A stretch of DNA of 64,000 nucleotides, taken from positions 416,416 to 480,415 of the forward strand of contig JBBCGY010000001.1 in the NCBI GenBank assembly GCA_037200005.1, written 5' to 3'. Source of the stretch: Alphaproteobacteria bacterium (GTDB lineage Bacteria; Pseudomonadota; Alphaproteobacteria; UBA9219; RFNS01). The notes under the pieces are model-generated. The model was not told where the DNA came from. It searched no databases and worked only from the letters and a program-made list of their open reading frames with translations. The position numbers were made by a program, and so were the translations under genes. Shown here in pieces: positions 19,081 through 29,920 of this stretch (positions within the stretch are counted from its first letter, which is position 1; every line of letters starts with the position of its first letter).

Positions 19081-19198
19081 GCGCATGAAGTAGGGCGCAA
19101 GAAGTTCTAAGGCAACCGCCGCCCTGCTCGGCAATTTTTATTCGGTGTTTCAAGTCTGGGTCCTGAGTTAAATCAGTTACAATTTGCGGAGTTAAACA

Positions 19199-20545
19199 AT
19201 GAAGACTTTCTCGTTGCGCCAAAGCTTGCTGCTCACCGCCGCCGTGGTTGCGATTACCGGTTTTTCCACAACTGCTGAAGCTGCTTATGGCCAGACGGGA
19301 TTTTTCACCGGCCGGGTTCAGCCGGACGGTTCGATCAATCTGCGCGATCCGGTTTCGGCCAGCCCCAACGGCGCCGTGGCCGGGCAGACGATCGCCCAGC
19401 GCCCGCGTCCCGAATATGATCCGATCCCGATCGATGTTGGCTCGTTCCAGATGTTCCCGTCAATCGAGGCGGGCGTCGTATTCGACAGCAATATCTATTC
19501 GCAACAGCAATCGACCGCCGATGTCGCCTGGATCGCGCAGCCCGCGCTGACGTTCTTTTCGAACTGGAACCGGCACGCGCTTTCCTTCGGCGCGCAGGCC
19601 GATTTCGGCCTCTACACCGACCATTGGGGTGAAAATTATCGCGACGGGCTTTTGAACATGCGCGGCCGTTTCGACCTCGCCAACCGCACTTATATCAATT
19701 ACGGCGCGGACTATCAGCGCCTGACCGAAGCGCGCGGCTCGCCCGACAATATCGCGCAGGCCACGCCGATCGAATATAATTACTACCGGTTTTATACTGG
19801 CGGCCTGCGCAAGCAGGGCCGGGTCAGCCTGGAAGGCCAGTATGCCGTGCGTCGCTTCGATTACGATCCCTTGCAAACTGCCGCCGGCGGCGAGATCAAC
19901 CTGAATTTCCGCAACCGGTTCATCCATACGGCGGAAGGCAAGCTGGAATATGAAGTGATGCGATTCTGGCAGCCTTTCGTAAAGGGCACCTATAACTGGC
20001 GCGATTTCGAGGCCAATGCGCCGCAGAATTCGCAGGGATTCGACGCTGTGTTCGGTTCCGGCTTTGAATTCTCCGGCGGCAAATTCACCGGCGAGGCCTA
20101 TGCCGGTTACATGAGTCAGGATTACCGCAACTGGAACAATGCCGACGGCGCGGGCAATACGACATCCGACTTCAAGTTCGGCGGCAATTTGTTGTGGAAT
20201 ATCACCGGCTTGACATCGCTGGCGATGGAAGCCGACCGTACGCTGGAAGATACGCTCACCACCGGCTACCGCAGCTTTATCAGCACCGGCGGCTCATTCA
20301 CGGCGCAGCATGAACTTCGGCGCAATATCCTGCTTGAAGGCAAGGCCGGGTTTACCCGTTATGACTTCAACGGCGCGCCGAACAGGCAGGACGACCAGTT
20401 CAATGCCGGCGCCGGGGTGAGGTATTTCTTCAACCGCCACTTCTATAGCGATCTGCAATATGATTTCGACAATCGTATTTCCTCGATCGGGGCGTTCAAT
20501 TATGACCGGCATGTTGCGCAGTTGCGTTTTGGCGCGCAAATGTAG
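19199..20545 (+). CDS. outer-membrane beta-barrel protein (BBP2-like) of an exopolysaccharide locus
   Basis: 448 residues with a Sec signal ending near TTAEAA. After a linker (VSASPNGAVAG...PEYDPIPIDVGSFQMFP) come repeated amphipathic strands rich in Tyr/Phe/Asn, and the protein ends in an aromatic-containing strand (HVAQLRFGAQM). This matches the putative beta-barrel porin 2 family found with Wza/Wzc-type polysaccharide genes, which follow directly. It likely serves in export or anchoring of the polymer across the outer membrane. Confidence 0.8.
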   Translation: MKTFSLRQSLLLTAAVVAITGFSTTAEAAYGQTGFFTGRVQPDGSINLRDPVSASPNGAVAGQTIAQRPRPEYDPIPIDVGSFQMFPSIEAGVVFDSNIYSQQQSTADVAWIAQPALTFFSNWNRHALSFGAQADFGLYTDHWGENYRDGLLNMRGRFDLANRTYINYGADYQRLTEARGSPDNIAQATPIEYNYYRFYTGGLRKQGRVSLEGQYAVRRFDYDPLQTAAGGEINLNFRNRFIHTAEGKLEYEVMRFWQPFVKGTYNWRDFEANAPQNSQGFDAVFGSGFEFSGGKFTGEAYAGYMSQDYRNWNNADGAGNTTSDFKFGGNLLWNITGLTSLAMEADRTLEDTLTTGYRSFISTGGSFTAQHELRRNILLEGKAGFTRYDFNGAPNRQDDQFNAGAGVRYFFNRHFYSDLQYDFDNRISSIGAFNYDRHVAQLRFGAQM

Positions 20546-20588
20546 TAAGAATTTATCCGGCAATTATTATTCCAGGATGGGTTTCGAA

Positions 20589-21465
20589 ATGTTGACGATA
20601 TTGTTGCGTGTGCGTGTGCTGGCCGGCGTGTTGCTGGCCGCGCTTCTGTTCGTGCCATTGCCCGCGTCGGCGAAGACGCCGGTGAAGTACCTTTTCGCGC
20701 GCCAGCCGCAACAGCAGCAGCAAGCAAACCCCTTCTTTTGCGCGGCAGGAACCGAACGCCTCGCAAGAAGCTGAGGAAGCCGAAGACGAAGCGCCCGCGC
20801 CGACCATTGTTGCCGCTGCTTCGCAGGCGGTTGCGCCCGCGCCGAAAGCCGTCCCGGCGCAGGCCCCTGTTGCAGTCGCCGCGCCTGTGGCGATACCCGC
20901 CGCGGCGCCCGTTGCCGCCGCTCCCGCGCAGTCGCAGCCCTGCCATGGCGCCTCCGATCCAGCAGGTTCAAGCCTCTCAGGGCCAAGCTGCTCCGGAAGG
21001 AACCGCGGCTTATAAATTAGGCTCCGGCGATAAGCTTCGCATTACCGTATTCGGAGAGCCCGATCTTTCCGGAGAGTTCGAAGTCGACAGCATCGGCAAG
21101 ATTTCGATGCCGCTGGTCGGACAGGTCAATGTCGCCAATATGACGGTAACCCAGACAACCGCCACCCTCGTGCAAATTCTAAGCGCCGGCTATCTGCGCG
21201 ATCCCAAGGTCAATATCGACGTGCTTAATTATCGTCCGTTCTTCATCTTGGGCGAAGTTCTCAAGCCGGGCAGCTACCCCTATGTCAACGGCATGACTAT
21301 CGTTAACGCGGTAGCGATGGCGGGCGGCTACACCCTATCGCGCCAATGACGACGGCATTACGGTCGTGCGCGCGGGGCGATCCCGAGAAAAAAGAACGCA
21401 AGACCGCCGAAACGGATCAGATCATGCCGGGCGACGTGGTGCGGGTTCCGGAACGGTTTTTCTAA
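20589..21465 (+). CDS. polysaccharide export outer-membrane protein, Wza-like (frameshifted in sequence)
   Basis: Three frames must be joined. N-terminal signal (VLAGVLLAALLFVPLPASA), then a Glu/Ala/Pro-rich linker, then the Poly_export domain YKLGSGDKLRITVFGEPDLSG and an SLBB-like part FFILGEVLKPGSYPYVNGM, ending near GDVVRVPERFF. Breaks lie near 20750, 20940 and 21345-21375. ATG 20577 is an alternative start. It would form the export channel working with the Wzc-like protein downstream. The linker is unusually long for the family. Confidence 0.75.
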
Positions 21466-21578
21466 GAATTTAGTAGGGGTTGGACTCATAAATCCATGAG
21501 TCCCAGCCCGGCTTTCCCATCGTAATTTTCCATTTTCGCGCTTCGGTTACTAACCCTTAACTTTGCCTTGGCAAATTA

Positions 21579-21600
21579 GGGGGCTTAGCCCCGTTTTTTT
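21579..21600 (+). terminator. rho-independent terminator
   Basis: GGGGC-TTA-GCCCC stem followed by a run of seven T. It lies between the Wza-like and Wzc-like genes, so the latter may have its own promoter at 21600-21698. Confidence 0.75.
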
Positions 21601-21698
21601 CGTCCTGCTTTTCGCTCCGTTTTCGCATCGAGACAATCCATGCTCCCATTGCCCGAAAATCACCACATGCCCCAGGTCCAGCAAGGCTAAGCCGGGTC

Positions 21699-23851
21699 AT
21701 GCAGCAGACCCAAAACCTCGAATTCGGCGCCTTCGTCCGTTTATTCAACCGCCGCAAAACCGTCCATCGCAGCGTGACGCTCGCCATGACCGTATTCATG
21801 GTGCTGATGGCGTTCGTGCTGCCGCCGCGCTATTCGGGCACCGCGATCGTGATGCAGGATACGCGCAAGTCGCGCATCACCAACCTGGAGGATGTGCTGT
21901 CGGGCCTGGGCACCGACACCGGCGCGATCCGAAGCGAAATCGACATCATCGGTTCCCGCACGATGATCGCCCGCGTGGTCGACAAAATGGGGCTGATGAA
22001 GGACCCGATCTATAATCGCGCGCTGAATGTAAGCTGGCTGTCGCCAGCAACTGGTTTCGCTCATTCCGCCCGAACCCGAAGCCCGAAGAGCAGGACGCCG
22101 CCGTCCGCACTGCCGTGATCGACGAGGTCACCAAGCGGCTCGACGTCACCAATGACGGCCGTTCCTTCGCCATCAAGGTCGTGTTCAGCGGAAATTCGCC
22201 GCAAATGCCGCCGCCGTCGCCAACGCTTTTGCCGATGCCTATCTCGTCGATCAGCTCGAAACCAAATTCGAGGCCGCCGAGCGCGCCAACAAATGGCTGT
22301 CCGAGCGCCTGGCCGGCCTGCGCGACAAGGTTCAGGAGACCGAGAACGCGGTCGCCGATTTCCCGCCGCCAGAACAACCTGACCGAGATCAGCGGCGGCA
22401 CGATCACGACACAGCAAGCCTCGCAGATCAACAGCCAATTGGTCGAGGCGCGCGCGATCCGCGCCCAAGCCGAGGCGCGGCTGCGCGGGGTTCAGGACAT
22501 GGTGCGCACACCGCGCGGGGCCAATGCCTCGGGCGACGTGCTGGCCTCGCAGCTGATCCAGAGGCTGCGCGAGCAGGAATCGGAAGTGCGGCGCAAGCTC
22601 GCGGAGATGACCAACCGCTACGGCGAGCGCCATCCGCAAATTATCAATCAGAAGGAAGAGCTGCGCGACATTCAAAGCAGAATCGCCGAAGAAGTCGGGA
22701 AAATCGTCCAGGGCCTCGCCAATGAAAGTCGATATCGCCCGCGCCAAGGAAGCCAGCCTCGCGGGCGAGCTGAAGCGGATTCAGGCGCAGGCCGAGGAAG
22801 GCAGCCACGCGGAAGTCACGCTGCGCCAGTTGATGCGCGAAGCCGACGCCAACAAGGCGCTGTATGAAAGCTTCCTCAACCGCTTCAAGCAGATCAACGA
22901 ACAGCAGAATATGCAGGAGACGGATTCGAGAATCGTCGCCCGCGCCGAACCGCCGCTCGAAGCCTCTTTCCCCAACAAGCTGATCTTCCTCATCGCCGGG
23001 ATTTTCGGCGGGTTCGCGCTCGGGATCATGGCCGCATTCCTGATCGAATATTTCGACCGCGGCTTCCGCGGCATGCCGCAGATCGAAGAGGCGCTCGGCC
23101 TGACCGCGCTCGGCATGGTGCCGAGCCTGAAGAACGTCACCGACAAAACGCCGGAAGATTACATCCTTGAAAAGCCGCTATCGTCTTTCAGCGAGTCGCT
23201 GCGCACCATACGCACCGGGATTCATTTCTCCAACGTCGACCAGCCGCCGAAGATCGTCATGCTGACCTCCGCGCTGCCGAGCGAGGGAAAGACGACGGTG
23301 GCGGTTTCCCTGGCGCGCTCCCCTGGCGCTGACCGGCAACAAGATTCTCGTCGTCGAGGCGGATCTGCGCCGCCCCCAGGCTGCGCGCCATGCTCGGCGG
23401 CAGCAGCAAGACCGGCGACATCACCCATGTCCTGACCGGCGAGAAGCAATTCGCCGCCGTGGTGCAGAAAGACCGCGCTTCGGGCATGGATTATCTGCCC
23501 GCGCGGAACAAGGCTCCCAACCCGCAGGATTTGCTCGGCTCGCATCAGATGGAAAAAATGCTGCGCCAATGCGCCGTCCATTACGATCTGGTGATCATTG
23601 ACACGCCACCGGTGCTGGCGGTTTCAGACGCGGCGATGGTCGCCAAGATCGCGGATACGTCGGTCTTCATCGTTCGCTGGGGCTCGACGCCGCGCGACGT
23701 GGCCGCGCAGGCGGTCAAACTGCTCGCCAATTATACCAACCGCATCGCCGGGGGCGATCCTGACGCAGGTGGATCTCGAATCCCACGTCAAATACGGCTA
23801 TGGCGATATGGGCTATTATTACAAGCATTACCGGAGTATTATCACAACTAA
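21699..23851 (+). CDS. polysaccharide co-polymerase / tyrosine autokinase, Wzc-like (frameshifted in sequence)
   Basis: About 715 residues when joined across at least five breaks. N-terminal TM near residues 28-45 followed by the Wzz domain (LPPRYSGTAIVM), a long coiled coil (ERANKWLSERLAGLRDKV...), a second TM (LIFLIAGIFGGFALGIMAAF), then a BY-kinase domain with Walker A ALPSEGKTTVAVSLA, Walker A' and Walker B LVIIDTPPVLAVSDA, and a Tyr-rich tail. The last codons read YPEYYHN* if one C is restored at 23831, placing the stop at 23849. It controls chain length and export of the polymer. Confidence 0.8.
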
Positions 23852-23982
23852 GGCGCTTTGTTAGCGAGCCGCGTCTTGGCGCGGCAAGCATACAAAAGTC
23901 CATGAACACCTTTGGCGTTCAAGCCCTGGAAAAATGTGGCCGCAAAGCGGACGAATTTTATCCGGGGTCTCATGCAATCTGC
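23849..23982 (+). repeat. three-hairpin 3' element, copy 1
   Basis: Begins at the TAA stop of the Wzc-like gene with TAAGGCGCTTTGTTAGCGAG and is related along its length to 32832-32973 after rplL. Three stems: GCCGCG/CGCGGC, GAACACC/GGCGTTC (one mismatch), and a long one closed by CCCTGGA/TCCGGGG. Stem sequences differ from copy 2, but pairing is kept. Function unknown; a mobile REP-like element or an mRNA 3'-end structure. Confidence 0.75.
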
Positions 23983-24003
23983 TCCACTTCGATTCAAAAC
24001 GAC

Positions 24004-24791
24004 ATGTCCACCCATCTCCGTTTCTTCAGTTTTCCCTGCTCGGCCTGGCGCTGCTTGGCCTGTGGCTCGGCCTGCCCCGCGACCTATGGCGGGGCGGCGC
24101 TCGGCGTAAGCGGCGAGCTGCGCGACAAGCTTTACGGCGGGGAAACCATGGCGCCGGAAGAGCTCGACCGCTATATGGCGCTGCGGCAGCAGGCGCTCAA
24201 ATTCTGGGACAGCTGGCAGGCCTATGACGATCTGGCGCAGGCGACGCTGACTCGCGCGGCGCAGATGGGCCTCGACAAGCCCAAAGCCCGCCAGCTTCTG
24301 CCCGATGTCATGCGTTATGAGAAAGAGGCGCTGTTGCGCAATCCCGCCAACGGCTACCCTGGGCGCGGTTTGCTTATGCGCGGCTGATATTATAACGGGC
24401 CGTCGCGGCTGGTGATCGAGCCTTTATGGCAGAGGCGTGCTGACGGCGCCCTATGAACCGCGCCTGATGCCGTCGCGCATCATGCTGTTTTTGCAGACGA
24501 AGCCTCACTGGACGCCGGACATGGAAGACGCCTTTCCGCGCCAGGTGGATCTGGCCTGGCGGCAAAGCGCGCAGGAAACGGCGCGCGCCGCGTATCTCGA
24601 CGATATGACCGTTCCCTTGAGAAATTATCTCACCGAAGATGCGGAAAAGGCTGGCGCAATACGACGCGTGGATCGCCGGCATGTCCGCTGGCGCACAAGA
24701 GGGGGCGCAAGAGGGCACGCAAGAGCAACCCCAGCCCCAGCCCCAGCCCCAGCCTCCATCGCAGATGCCGGCCCCAGCCAGGCCGCAATAG
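24004..24791 (+). CDS. uncharacterised membrane-anchored protein with Gln/Pro repeat tail (frameshifted in sequence)
   Basis: Reads as about 263 residues after joining frames: an N-terminal hydrophobic anchor (FSLLGLALLGLWLGLP), a helical domain (GELRDKLYGGETMAPEELDRYMALRQQALKFW...), a middle part with LTAPYEPRLMPSRIMLFL, and a low-complexity tail of Glu-Gln-Gly and Gln-Pro repeats encoded by a tandem CAGCCC repeat near 24735-24765. No family recognised. Breaks near 24085, 24360-24375, 24430 and 24645. It follows the export genes and may belong to the same locus. Confidence 0.45.
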
Positions 24792-24795
24792 CGCC

Positions 24796-25369
24796 ATGCC
24801 GATACCCGCAAAATCGCGCGCCTCGATTTGCGCGGCACCATCTGCTTTGCATGCTGACTTACGCGGGCAGGGGCTATAGCAAGGCGTTCGAGCGGAATTT
24901 CAAGCGCGTCATCAATTGGATCAATGCCCGTCCCCACGGCGCGCCGGTCAGGATCGTCGCGGGGCCGGATGCGCTGTGCCGTCCGCTGCACGGCGCTGCC
25001 GCCGCGCTTCGGGGCTGTTCGATGTTTCGCGCCGGAACCGACGAGGATAAGCTCCGGGCGCTATTGTTTCTCGGCTCACGCCGCCGAACGCGACGGCTGG
25101 CGCTTGAAGATGTTTCGGCATTTTTGGCGGCGCGTTCAGGCCGCGACGCCGGGCTGTGTCCTGGATCGAGGCTGCTGCTGACGGCGCCGATGGTTGCCGA
25201 TCTTCGCGCCGCTTATCAGGCTGCGGGGGACGGCTCTCCGGCCTATAATGCGCCGCGCCGGGCTTGCGGGATGTGCAGCTGGCGTTCCCTGTGCGACCGG
25301 GTGGCCGGGAATAATTATAAAGGGGACGATTTGGGCGATGGCGCTTCGCGCCGGTTTTCCGCTGGTTAA
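24796..25369 (+). CDS. DUF1284 family protein (start disrupted)
   Basis: The conserved opening RFARHHLLCMLTYAGRGYSKAF, a later IVAGPDALC and a C-terminal ACGMCSWRSLC match DUF1284, a small family with several conserved Cys that may bind a metal or Fe-S cluster. About 190 residues. The most likely ATG (24796) is in a different frame from the conserved start, so one base is probably missing near 24815-24830. Further breaks near the middle are possible. Function unknown. Confidence 0.55.
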
Positions 25370-25534
25370 CGGAACCCCCTCCAAAATTCCTCTAGCCCTT
25401 GCCCGCAAAAAGAGCTATCAAAGGTTCACCCCCTAAGCTTTTAACAAGTTAACCGGGCGCAGCCGAACGGGGGGCTATGTTCTGAAGCAGGGTTGTTCCG
25501 AAGCAAGATTTGAATAGAGGGTGAAATGGCTCGT

Positions 25535-25609
25535 AGGAGTGTAGCTCAATTGGCAGAGCGCCGGTCTCCAAAACCGGAGGTTGTGGGTTCGAGGCCCCCC
25601 ACTCTGCCA
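25535..25609 (+). tRNA. tRNA-Trp (anticodon CCA), one acceptor base missing
   Basis: The D-arm AGCTCAATTGGCAGAGC, anticodon loop CTCCAAA (CCA) and T-loop TTCGAGG are clear, and CCA is encoded. The 3' acceptor strand reads CACTCT before discriminator G, where CACTCCT is needed to pair with AGGAGTG; a T-stem pair is also poor. The loss of one C fits the run-shortening seen in the neighbouring genes. The place just before secE-nusG is conserved in many bacteria. Confidence 0.9.
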
Positions 25610-25647
25610 GCCAGAGGACAGAGAACAAAGAACAGAAGACAGGATTT

Positions 25648-25836
25648 ATGCAGAAGCTGATCGAATTTATCAGGAAGTCAGGCGCGAGATTCTGAAGCTG
25701 GTCTGGCCGAGCCGCAAGGAAATCGGCGTCACCACCCTGTCGATCGTCGTCATGGCGGCGGTCGCGGCGGTGTTTTTCCTTTTTCGTCGATTGGGGGGTC
25801 AGCAAGGCGATCCGCCTGATCCTCAATTTGCATTAA
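25648..25836 (+). CDS. secE: preprotein translocase subunit SecE (frameshifted in sequence)
   Basis: About 63 residues when two one-base errors are repaired: one G after FIR (giving [17 protein letters not shown]) and one T too many before VDWGVSKAI. The signature VWPSRKE and one TM ([18 protein letters not shown]) are typical of the short single-TM SecE. It stabilises SecY in the inner membrane. It lies directly after tRNA-Trp and before nusG. Confidence 0.9.
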
Positions 25837-25854
25837 GGCAAGGGAGTTCGCGCA

Positions 25855-26390
25855 ATGTCGCACCGCTGGTACGTGGTTCACGTTTATTCGGTTTCGAGAA
25901 AAAGGTCGCCCAATCGGTGCGCGAGCAGGCCGAGAAAAAAGGCTGGTCGAGTTCTTTTCGGAAATCCTGGTTCCGACCGAGGAGGTCGTCGAGGTTCGCC
26001 GCGGCGCCAAGGTCAATACCGAGCGCAAATTCTATCCCGGCTATGTGCTGATCCGCATGGAGCTGACCGACGAAAGCTGGCATTTGGTCAAGACGACCGC
26101 CAAGGTCACGGCTTCCTCGGCGGCGGCGGCAAGCCCGCGCCGATTTCCGAAGCCGAAGCGCAGCGCATCCTGCACCAGGTTCAGGAAGGCATCGACCATC
26201 CAAGCCGTCGATCAATTTCGAGATCGGCGAGCAGGTTCGCGTCATCGATGGCCCCTTTGCCTCCTTCAACGGCACGGTGGAAGAAGTGGACGAGGACAAG
26301 GCGCGGCTCAAAGTCTCGGTTTCGATCTTCGGCCGCGCCACGCCGGTCGAGCTGGAATATACCAGGTCGAGCGCGGCGGCTAGCCATTAG
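25855..26390 (+). CDS. nusG: transcription termination/antitermination protein NusG (frameshifted in sequence)
   Basis: About 178 residues when repaired. NGN domain ([32 protein letters not shown]) and C-terminal KOW domain ([23 protein letters not shown]). Several one-base losses, for example YSGF reads tat-tcg-gtt because a G is missing, and others lie near 25950, 26110 and 26200. It couples RNA polymerase with ribosomes and Rho. Starts 18 bp after secE. Confidence 0.92.
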
Positions 26391-26431
26391 CTCCCAAGAC
26401 CGATATCAAAAGCCCAAACTCAGGAGGAGCT

Positions 26432-27506
26432 ATGGCGTCGGCAATCCAAGAACTTGAAGCCTTTACCAAAGAAGCTTTGTCGCGCGGATTTAGCCGAAGC
26501 GACATCGAGCAAATCGTGCTGAAAGCCGGCTGGTCTCCCGAACAAGTGAAAAGCGCGCTCGGCGCTTTCGCCGATCTGGATTTTGCCGTGCCCGTGCCCC
26601 GGCCGCGCTCCTCTTTATCGGCCGCGAGGCGTTTTTATATCTGGTGCTGTTCAGCCACATTGTATTTCGGCGGCTTTAATCTCGGCAGCCTGCTTTTCGA
26701 TTTTATCGATCAGGCTTTTCCGATTTCGCGGATTCTCGATACAACTGGCACGATCAGAAAAGCTGGGCGCCGCGGCCCTCACCGTCTCCTTGCCGCTGTT
26801 CCTTTTCCTGTCGCGTTATATCGGCCGGGAAACTCGCCAAAAATCCGGCCAAACGGCTTTCGCCCGTCCGGCGCTGGCTGACCTATATTAGCTTTTCATC
26901 GCTTCGGGAATCCTCATCGGCGACGTGACGACATTGGTCTACAATGTCTGAAGGGTGAAATAACGATGCGGTTCGTACTGAAAATCATCGTCGTTGCCGC
27001 TATCGCGGGCGCTTCGTTCGGCTATTATCTGTGGGATTTAGGCCGGGACGAGGAGAAAATTCCGTGAAGCGAATGGACCGGCACCACGATTCTCGCCGCC
27101 GTGGTCACGATAGTCGTCGTGGCCGCCGTGGCGGCTGCCATAGCGCCGATCCGCCGGACCGGCATCGGCAGCGCAGGATGGATGGAAAGAGGGCGGAGGA
27201 TTTGCGCCGGATTTCCGAGCAGATCGATCTTTATTGGAAAGAGCATTCGCTGCTGCCGATCAATTGTCCCGTTTTGCAGAGACCCGGCGTCCAGCTGCCG
27301 CTGAACGATCCGAAACCAATGCGCCTTACGAATATGAAATCGCGGACATGAAATCCTACAAATTATGCGCCGTTTTCGCCCGCGACTCAGTGGAGGGAAC
27401 GAAAACTAATATAATTATTTCGAGCGCGCATGGCCGCACGGCGTTGGGCGGCAATGTTTCGACAGAACGCCGCCGCCGCCGCCATTGTCCTTGGACACTC
27501 TATTGA
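26432..27506 (+). CDS. DUF5671 domain membrane protein (frameshifted in sequence)
   Basis: Good Shine-Dalgarno (AGGAGG-like) before ATG. An N-terminal helical part (EALSRGFSRSDIEQIVLKAGW), the PVPRPRSSLSA junction, then four or so TM segments with GDVTTLVYNV and FVLKIIVVAAIAGASFGYYLWDL, then a soluble tail with ISEQIDLYWKEHSLLPIN and YEYEIADMKSYKLCAVFAR. This order matches DUF5671 proteins of proteobacteria. About 350 residues, with many one-base losses (for example VYNV|LKG at 26951). It sits between nusG and rplK, an unusual place. Function unknown. Confidence 0.7.
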
Positions 27507-28725
27507 AGCAGCGTTGATCCGCTTTCATCGGCGTTTTTAACCATAAGCCGTGCCGATAGAATCCATGAAAGTAAAGCCGCCGTTCCGGCGCGGCGGCGCG
27601 CGTGGTATATAAACATCATAGATTCAGGACAGATTTTTGCGGTCGCGATGCCGGTGGCATGCGGCGCTGAAGGAATTGCATGCCGCGCCCCTCCTTATCT
27701 TTTTCGCCGGACGGAAAATTCGCGGCGGCCGCCCGCGGCATGACGCGCCGGTCGCGGCCAACTCTTGAACGGATTTTTGCATAAGACCGATCCATGGGTC
27801 CGTTAAGGGCGGGGATTCTTCGGCTCGGCGCTTTTCGCCGGCGGCTTGATCGTTCATCGGATTCTGAGCGACGGCAACATCACGCCGCTTAAGAAGTATG
27901 CGATGGGCGCCTGGATCGCCACCAGCGGCGTGGGCGTCGGTTTACCCATTCTGCTGCGGTCGGGAACCCGCGTCGCAGATGGCTTGGCAAGCAGGACACG
28001 ATCCATCTCATGATGTCGGGCGGTATCGCGCGTCATCCGCCGCATACGGCGCCGGCCTGCTGGCGACGGACGGTTCCGTGAAGGATACCATTTTCGCCTT
28101 TTGCGTGACGGCGGGCAATGCGATGACCATCGCTCATAAACTCATGCGCATTCGGATGTGAATCCGGCATTTAAGGAAGCCGCCCCGCGCGGTAACCCGG
28201 CGGATAAAAACCGCGCCTGCGGTTTGACGTTTCCGCCATCGGCCTGCGCGCGGCCAGCTATGTGCCGCTGGCGATGATCGATAAGCCTCGCGCCGCCGTT
28301 GCGGCTGCGTTCGGACTCGGACTTTACACCATCTTCCGCCGGGCCTATTTGACAAGGCCGCGCCACTTCCCGCCGCCGCAGCCATCGCCGCCCGGCCCGA
28401 ATGGCGACCGTCGCGCCATGCCCCCGCCGCCTCCTGGGCCGTGATTAAGGAAAGCATGATGGAAATCGCCATAGGTTAATTTCTACTTCCGCTAGACATG
28501 GACCGCAATCTGCCTATAATCCGCCAGTTTCGATGGCTTGCGGCCATCCGCTGTGGAAGGCCATCCCCTTAACGATACCCTGGGGCGCCGCACCAACGGC
28601 ACCCGATATTGGCGCAAGTGGCGGCAATGGCGGGTTCGGGGGCGTCTTTCGCTTTCGATAGATAGGACATTTCGATGCGCCGTTGCGTTAACCGGGGCGT
28701 TTGGCGTTTGTGTTGAGAGGAAAAG
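27507..28725. other. degenerate stretch between DUF5671 gene and rplK
   Basis: No intact gene is convincing. On the plus strand, pieces at about 27815-28005 (FGSALFAGGLIVHRI, a hydrophobic AMGAWIATSGVGVGLPILL), about 28020-28160 and 28262-28444 (Pro-rich C-terminus) could be one or two frameshifted small membrane proteins. The last 250 bp before rplK look non-coding and should hold its promoter or leader. The region has the same indel-prone quality as its neighbours. Confidence 0.4.
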
Positions 28726-29148
28726 ATGGCGAAGGAAATCGTAGGCTATATCAAATTGCAGGTTCGGCGGGCGCGGCCAATCCGTCGCCGCCGATCGGCC
28801 CGGCGCTGGGCCAGCGCGGCTGAACATCATGGAATTCTGCAAGCAGTTCAATGCCAAGACGCAGAATATGGAAAAGAACATGCCGATTCGGTGGTCATCA
28901 CCGCGTTCTGGATCGCAGCTTCACCTTCGTTACTAAGACGCCGCCGAATTCGTACTTCATCATGAAGGCGGCGAAGATCGAGAAGGGCGCGCAGACGGCG
29001 GGCACGCAAACCGTCGGCAGATCACGATGGCGCAGTTGCGAGAAATCGCCGAGATCAAGATGCCTGACCTCAACGCCAACGACATTGATGGCGCAATCAG
29101 GAGCTGATCGGTTCGGCGCGTTCGATGGGCATTCAGGTGGCGGAGTAA
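28726..29148 (+). CDS. rplK: 50S ribosomal protein L11 (about six frameshifts in sequence)
   Basis: Shine-Dalgarno GAGAGG before ATG. Joined, it reads [72 protein letters not shown] and [12 protein letters not shown], about 142 residues, the normal L11 length. Each break is explained by one lost base, usually from CC or AA (GTTCCG to GTTCG, GGCCTG to GGCTG, GGCAAG to GGCAG, ATCCAG to ATCAG). L11 binds 23S rRNA at the GTPase centre and is needed for normal growth, so these are read as sequence errors. Confidence 0.95.
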
Positions 29149-29153
29149 TCGAC

Positions 29154-29885
29154 ATGGCAAAGCACGGCAAAAAATTTCGCAAGGCGTTCTCGAACGTCGA
29201 TCGCAACAAGACCTACGCCGCCGCCGAAGCGGTGAAACTGGTTCAAGCAGAACGCGGCGGGCGCGGCGCGCAAGTTTGATGAGACGTTGAAGTCTCCGTC
29301 AATCTCGGCATCGACACCAAGCAGTCGGACAGATGGTGCGCGGCATGGTGCAATTGCCGGGCGGCACCGGCAAGACCATCCGGGTGGCCGTGTTCGCCAA
29401 GGGCGACAAGGCCCGACGCGGCAACCAAGGCGGGCGCGGATATCGTCGGCGCCGACGATCTCGCCGAGAAAATCCTCGGCGGCTTCATGGCGTTCGACCG
29501 CGTCGTGGCCTCGCCCGACATGATGGGCGTCGTCGGCAAGCTCGGCAAAGTGCTCGGCCCGCGCGGCCTGATGCCTAACCCGAAGCTTGGAACCGTGACG
29601 CCGAATGTCGCCGAAGCGGTCAAGGCCGCCAAGAGCGGCGCGGTCGAGTTCCGCGCCGAAAAGGCGGGCATCGTCCAGGCCGGAATCGGTCCCAGGCCGG
29701 AATCGGCAAGGCGAGCTTCAGCGAAGACGCGCTGATGAAGAACCTGACGGCGTTCGTTCAGGCGATTCAGCAAGGCGCGTCCGTCGGGCGTGAAGGGCAA
29801 TTACATCAATAAGGTCACGCTGTCCTCCACCATGGGGCCGGGCGTGAAGATCGATTTCAACGCTGTTTTGAATAGTGCGGCTTAA
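29154..29885 (+). CDS. rplA: 50S ribosomal protein L1 (frameshifted in sequence)
   Basis: [19 protein letters not shown] at the start, then [20 protein letters not shown], a long clean block [28 protein letters not shown], and the C-terminal [20 protein letters not shown]. About 240 residues when breaks near 29248, 29300, 29330, 29410 and 29690-29790 are repaired. A short duplicated stretch (GGCCGGAATCGG twice at 29680-29706) may be an extra insertion. L1 forms the L1 stalk and usually represses its own operon. Confidence 0.95.
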
Positions 29886-29920
29886 GGGAGAATTACTTTA
29901 AGTTTAAGAAGGATCTTATT

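Noticed and set aside
24735-24765. CAGCCC tandem repeat as an independent repeat element
   Set aside because: It lies in frame in a Gln/Pro tail, so it is better explained as protein low complexity.
24437-25369. One single 310-residue protein covering the Gln/Pro tail and the DUF1284 domain
   Set aside because: The tail protein ends in another frame at 24789-24791 and DUF1284 starts afresh; the long frame is produced by missing bases.
28726-29885. rplK and rplA as pseudogenes with functional copies elsewhere
   Set aside because: Protein sequence is perfectly conserved in every frame, ribosome sites are intact, and all breaks are one-base losses; decay would also show substitutions.
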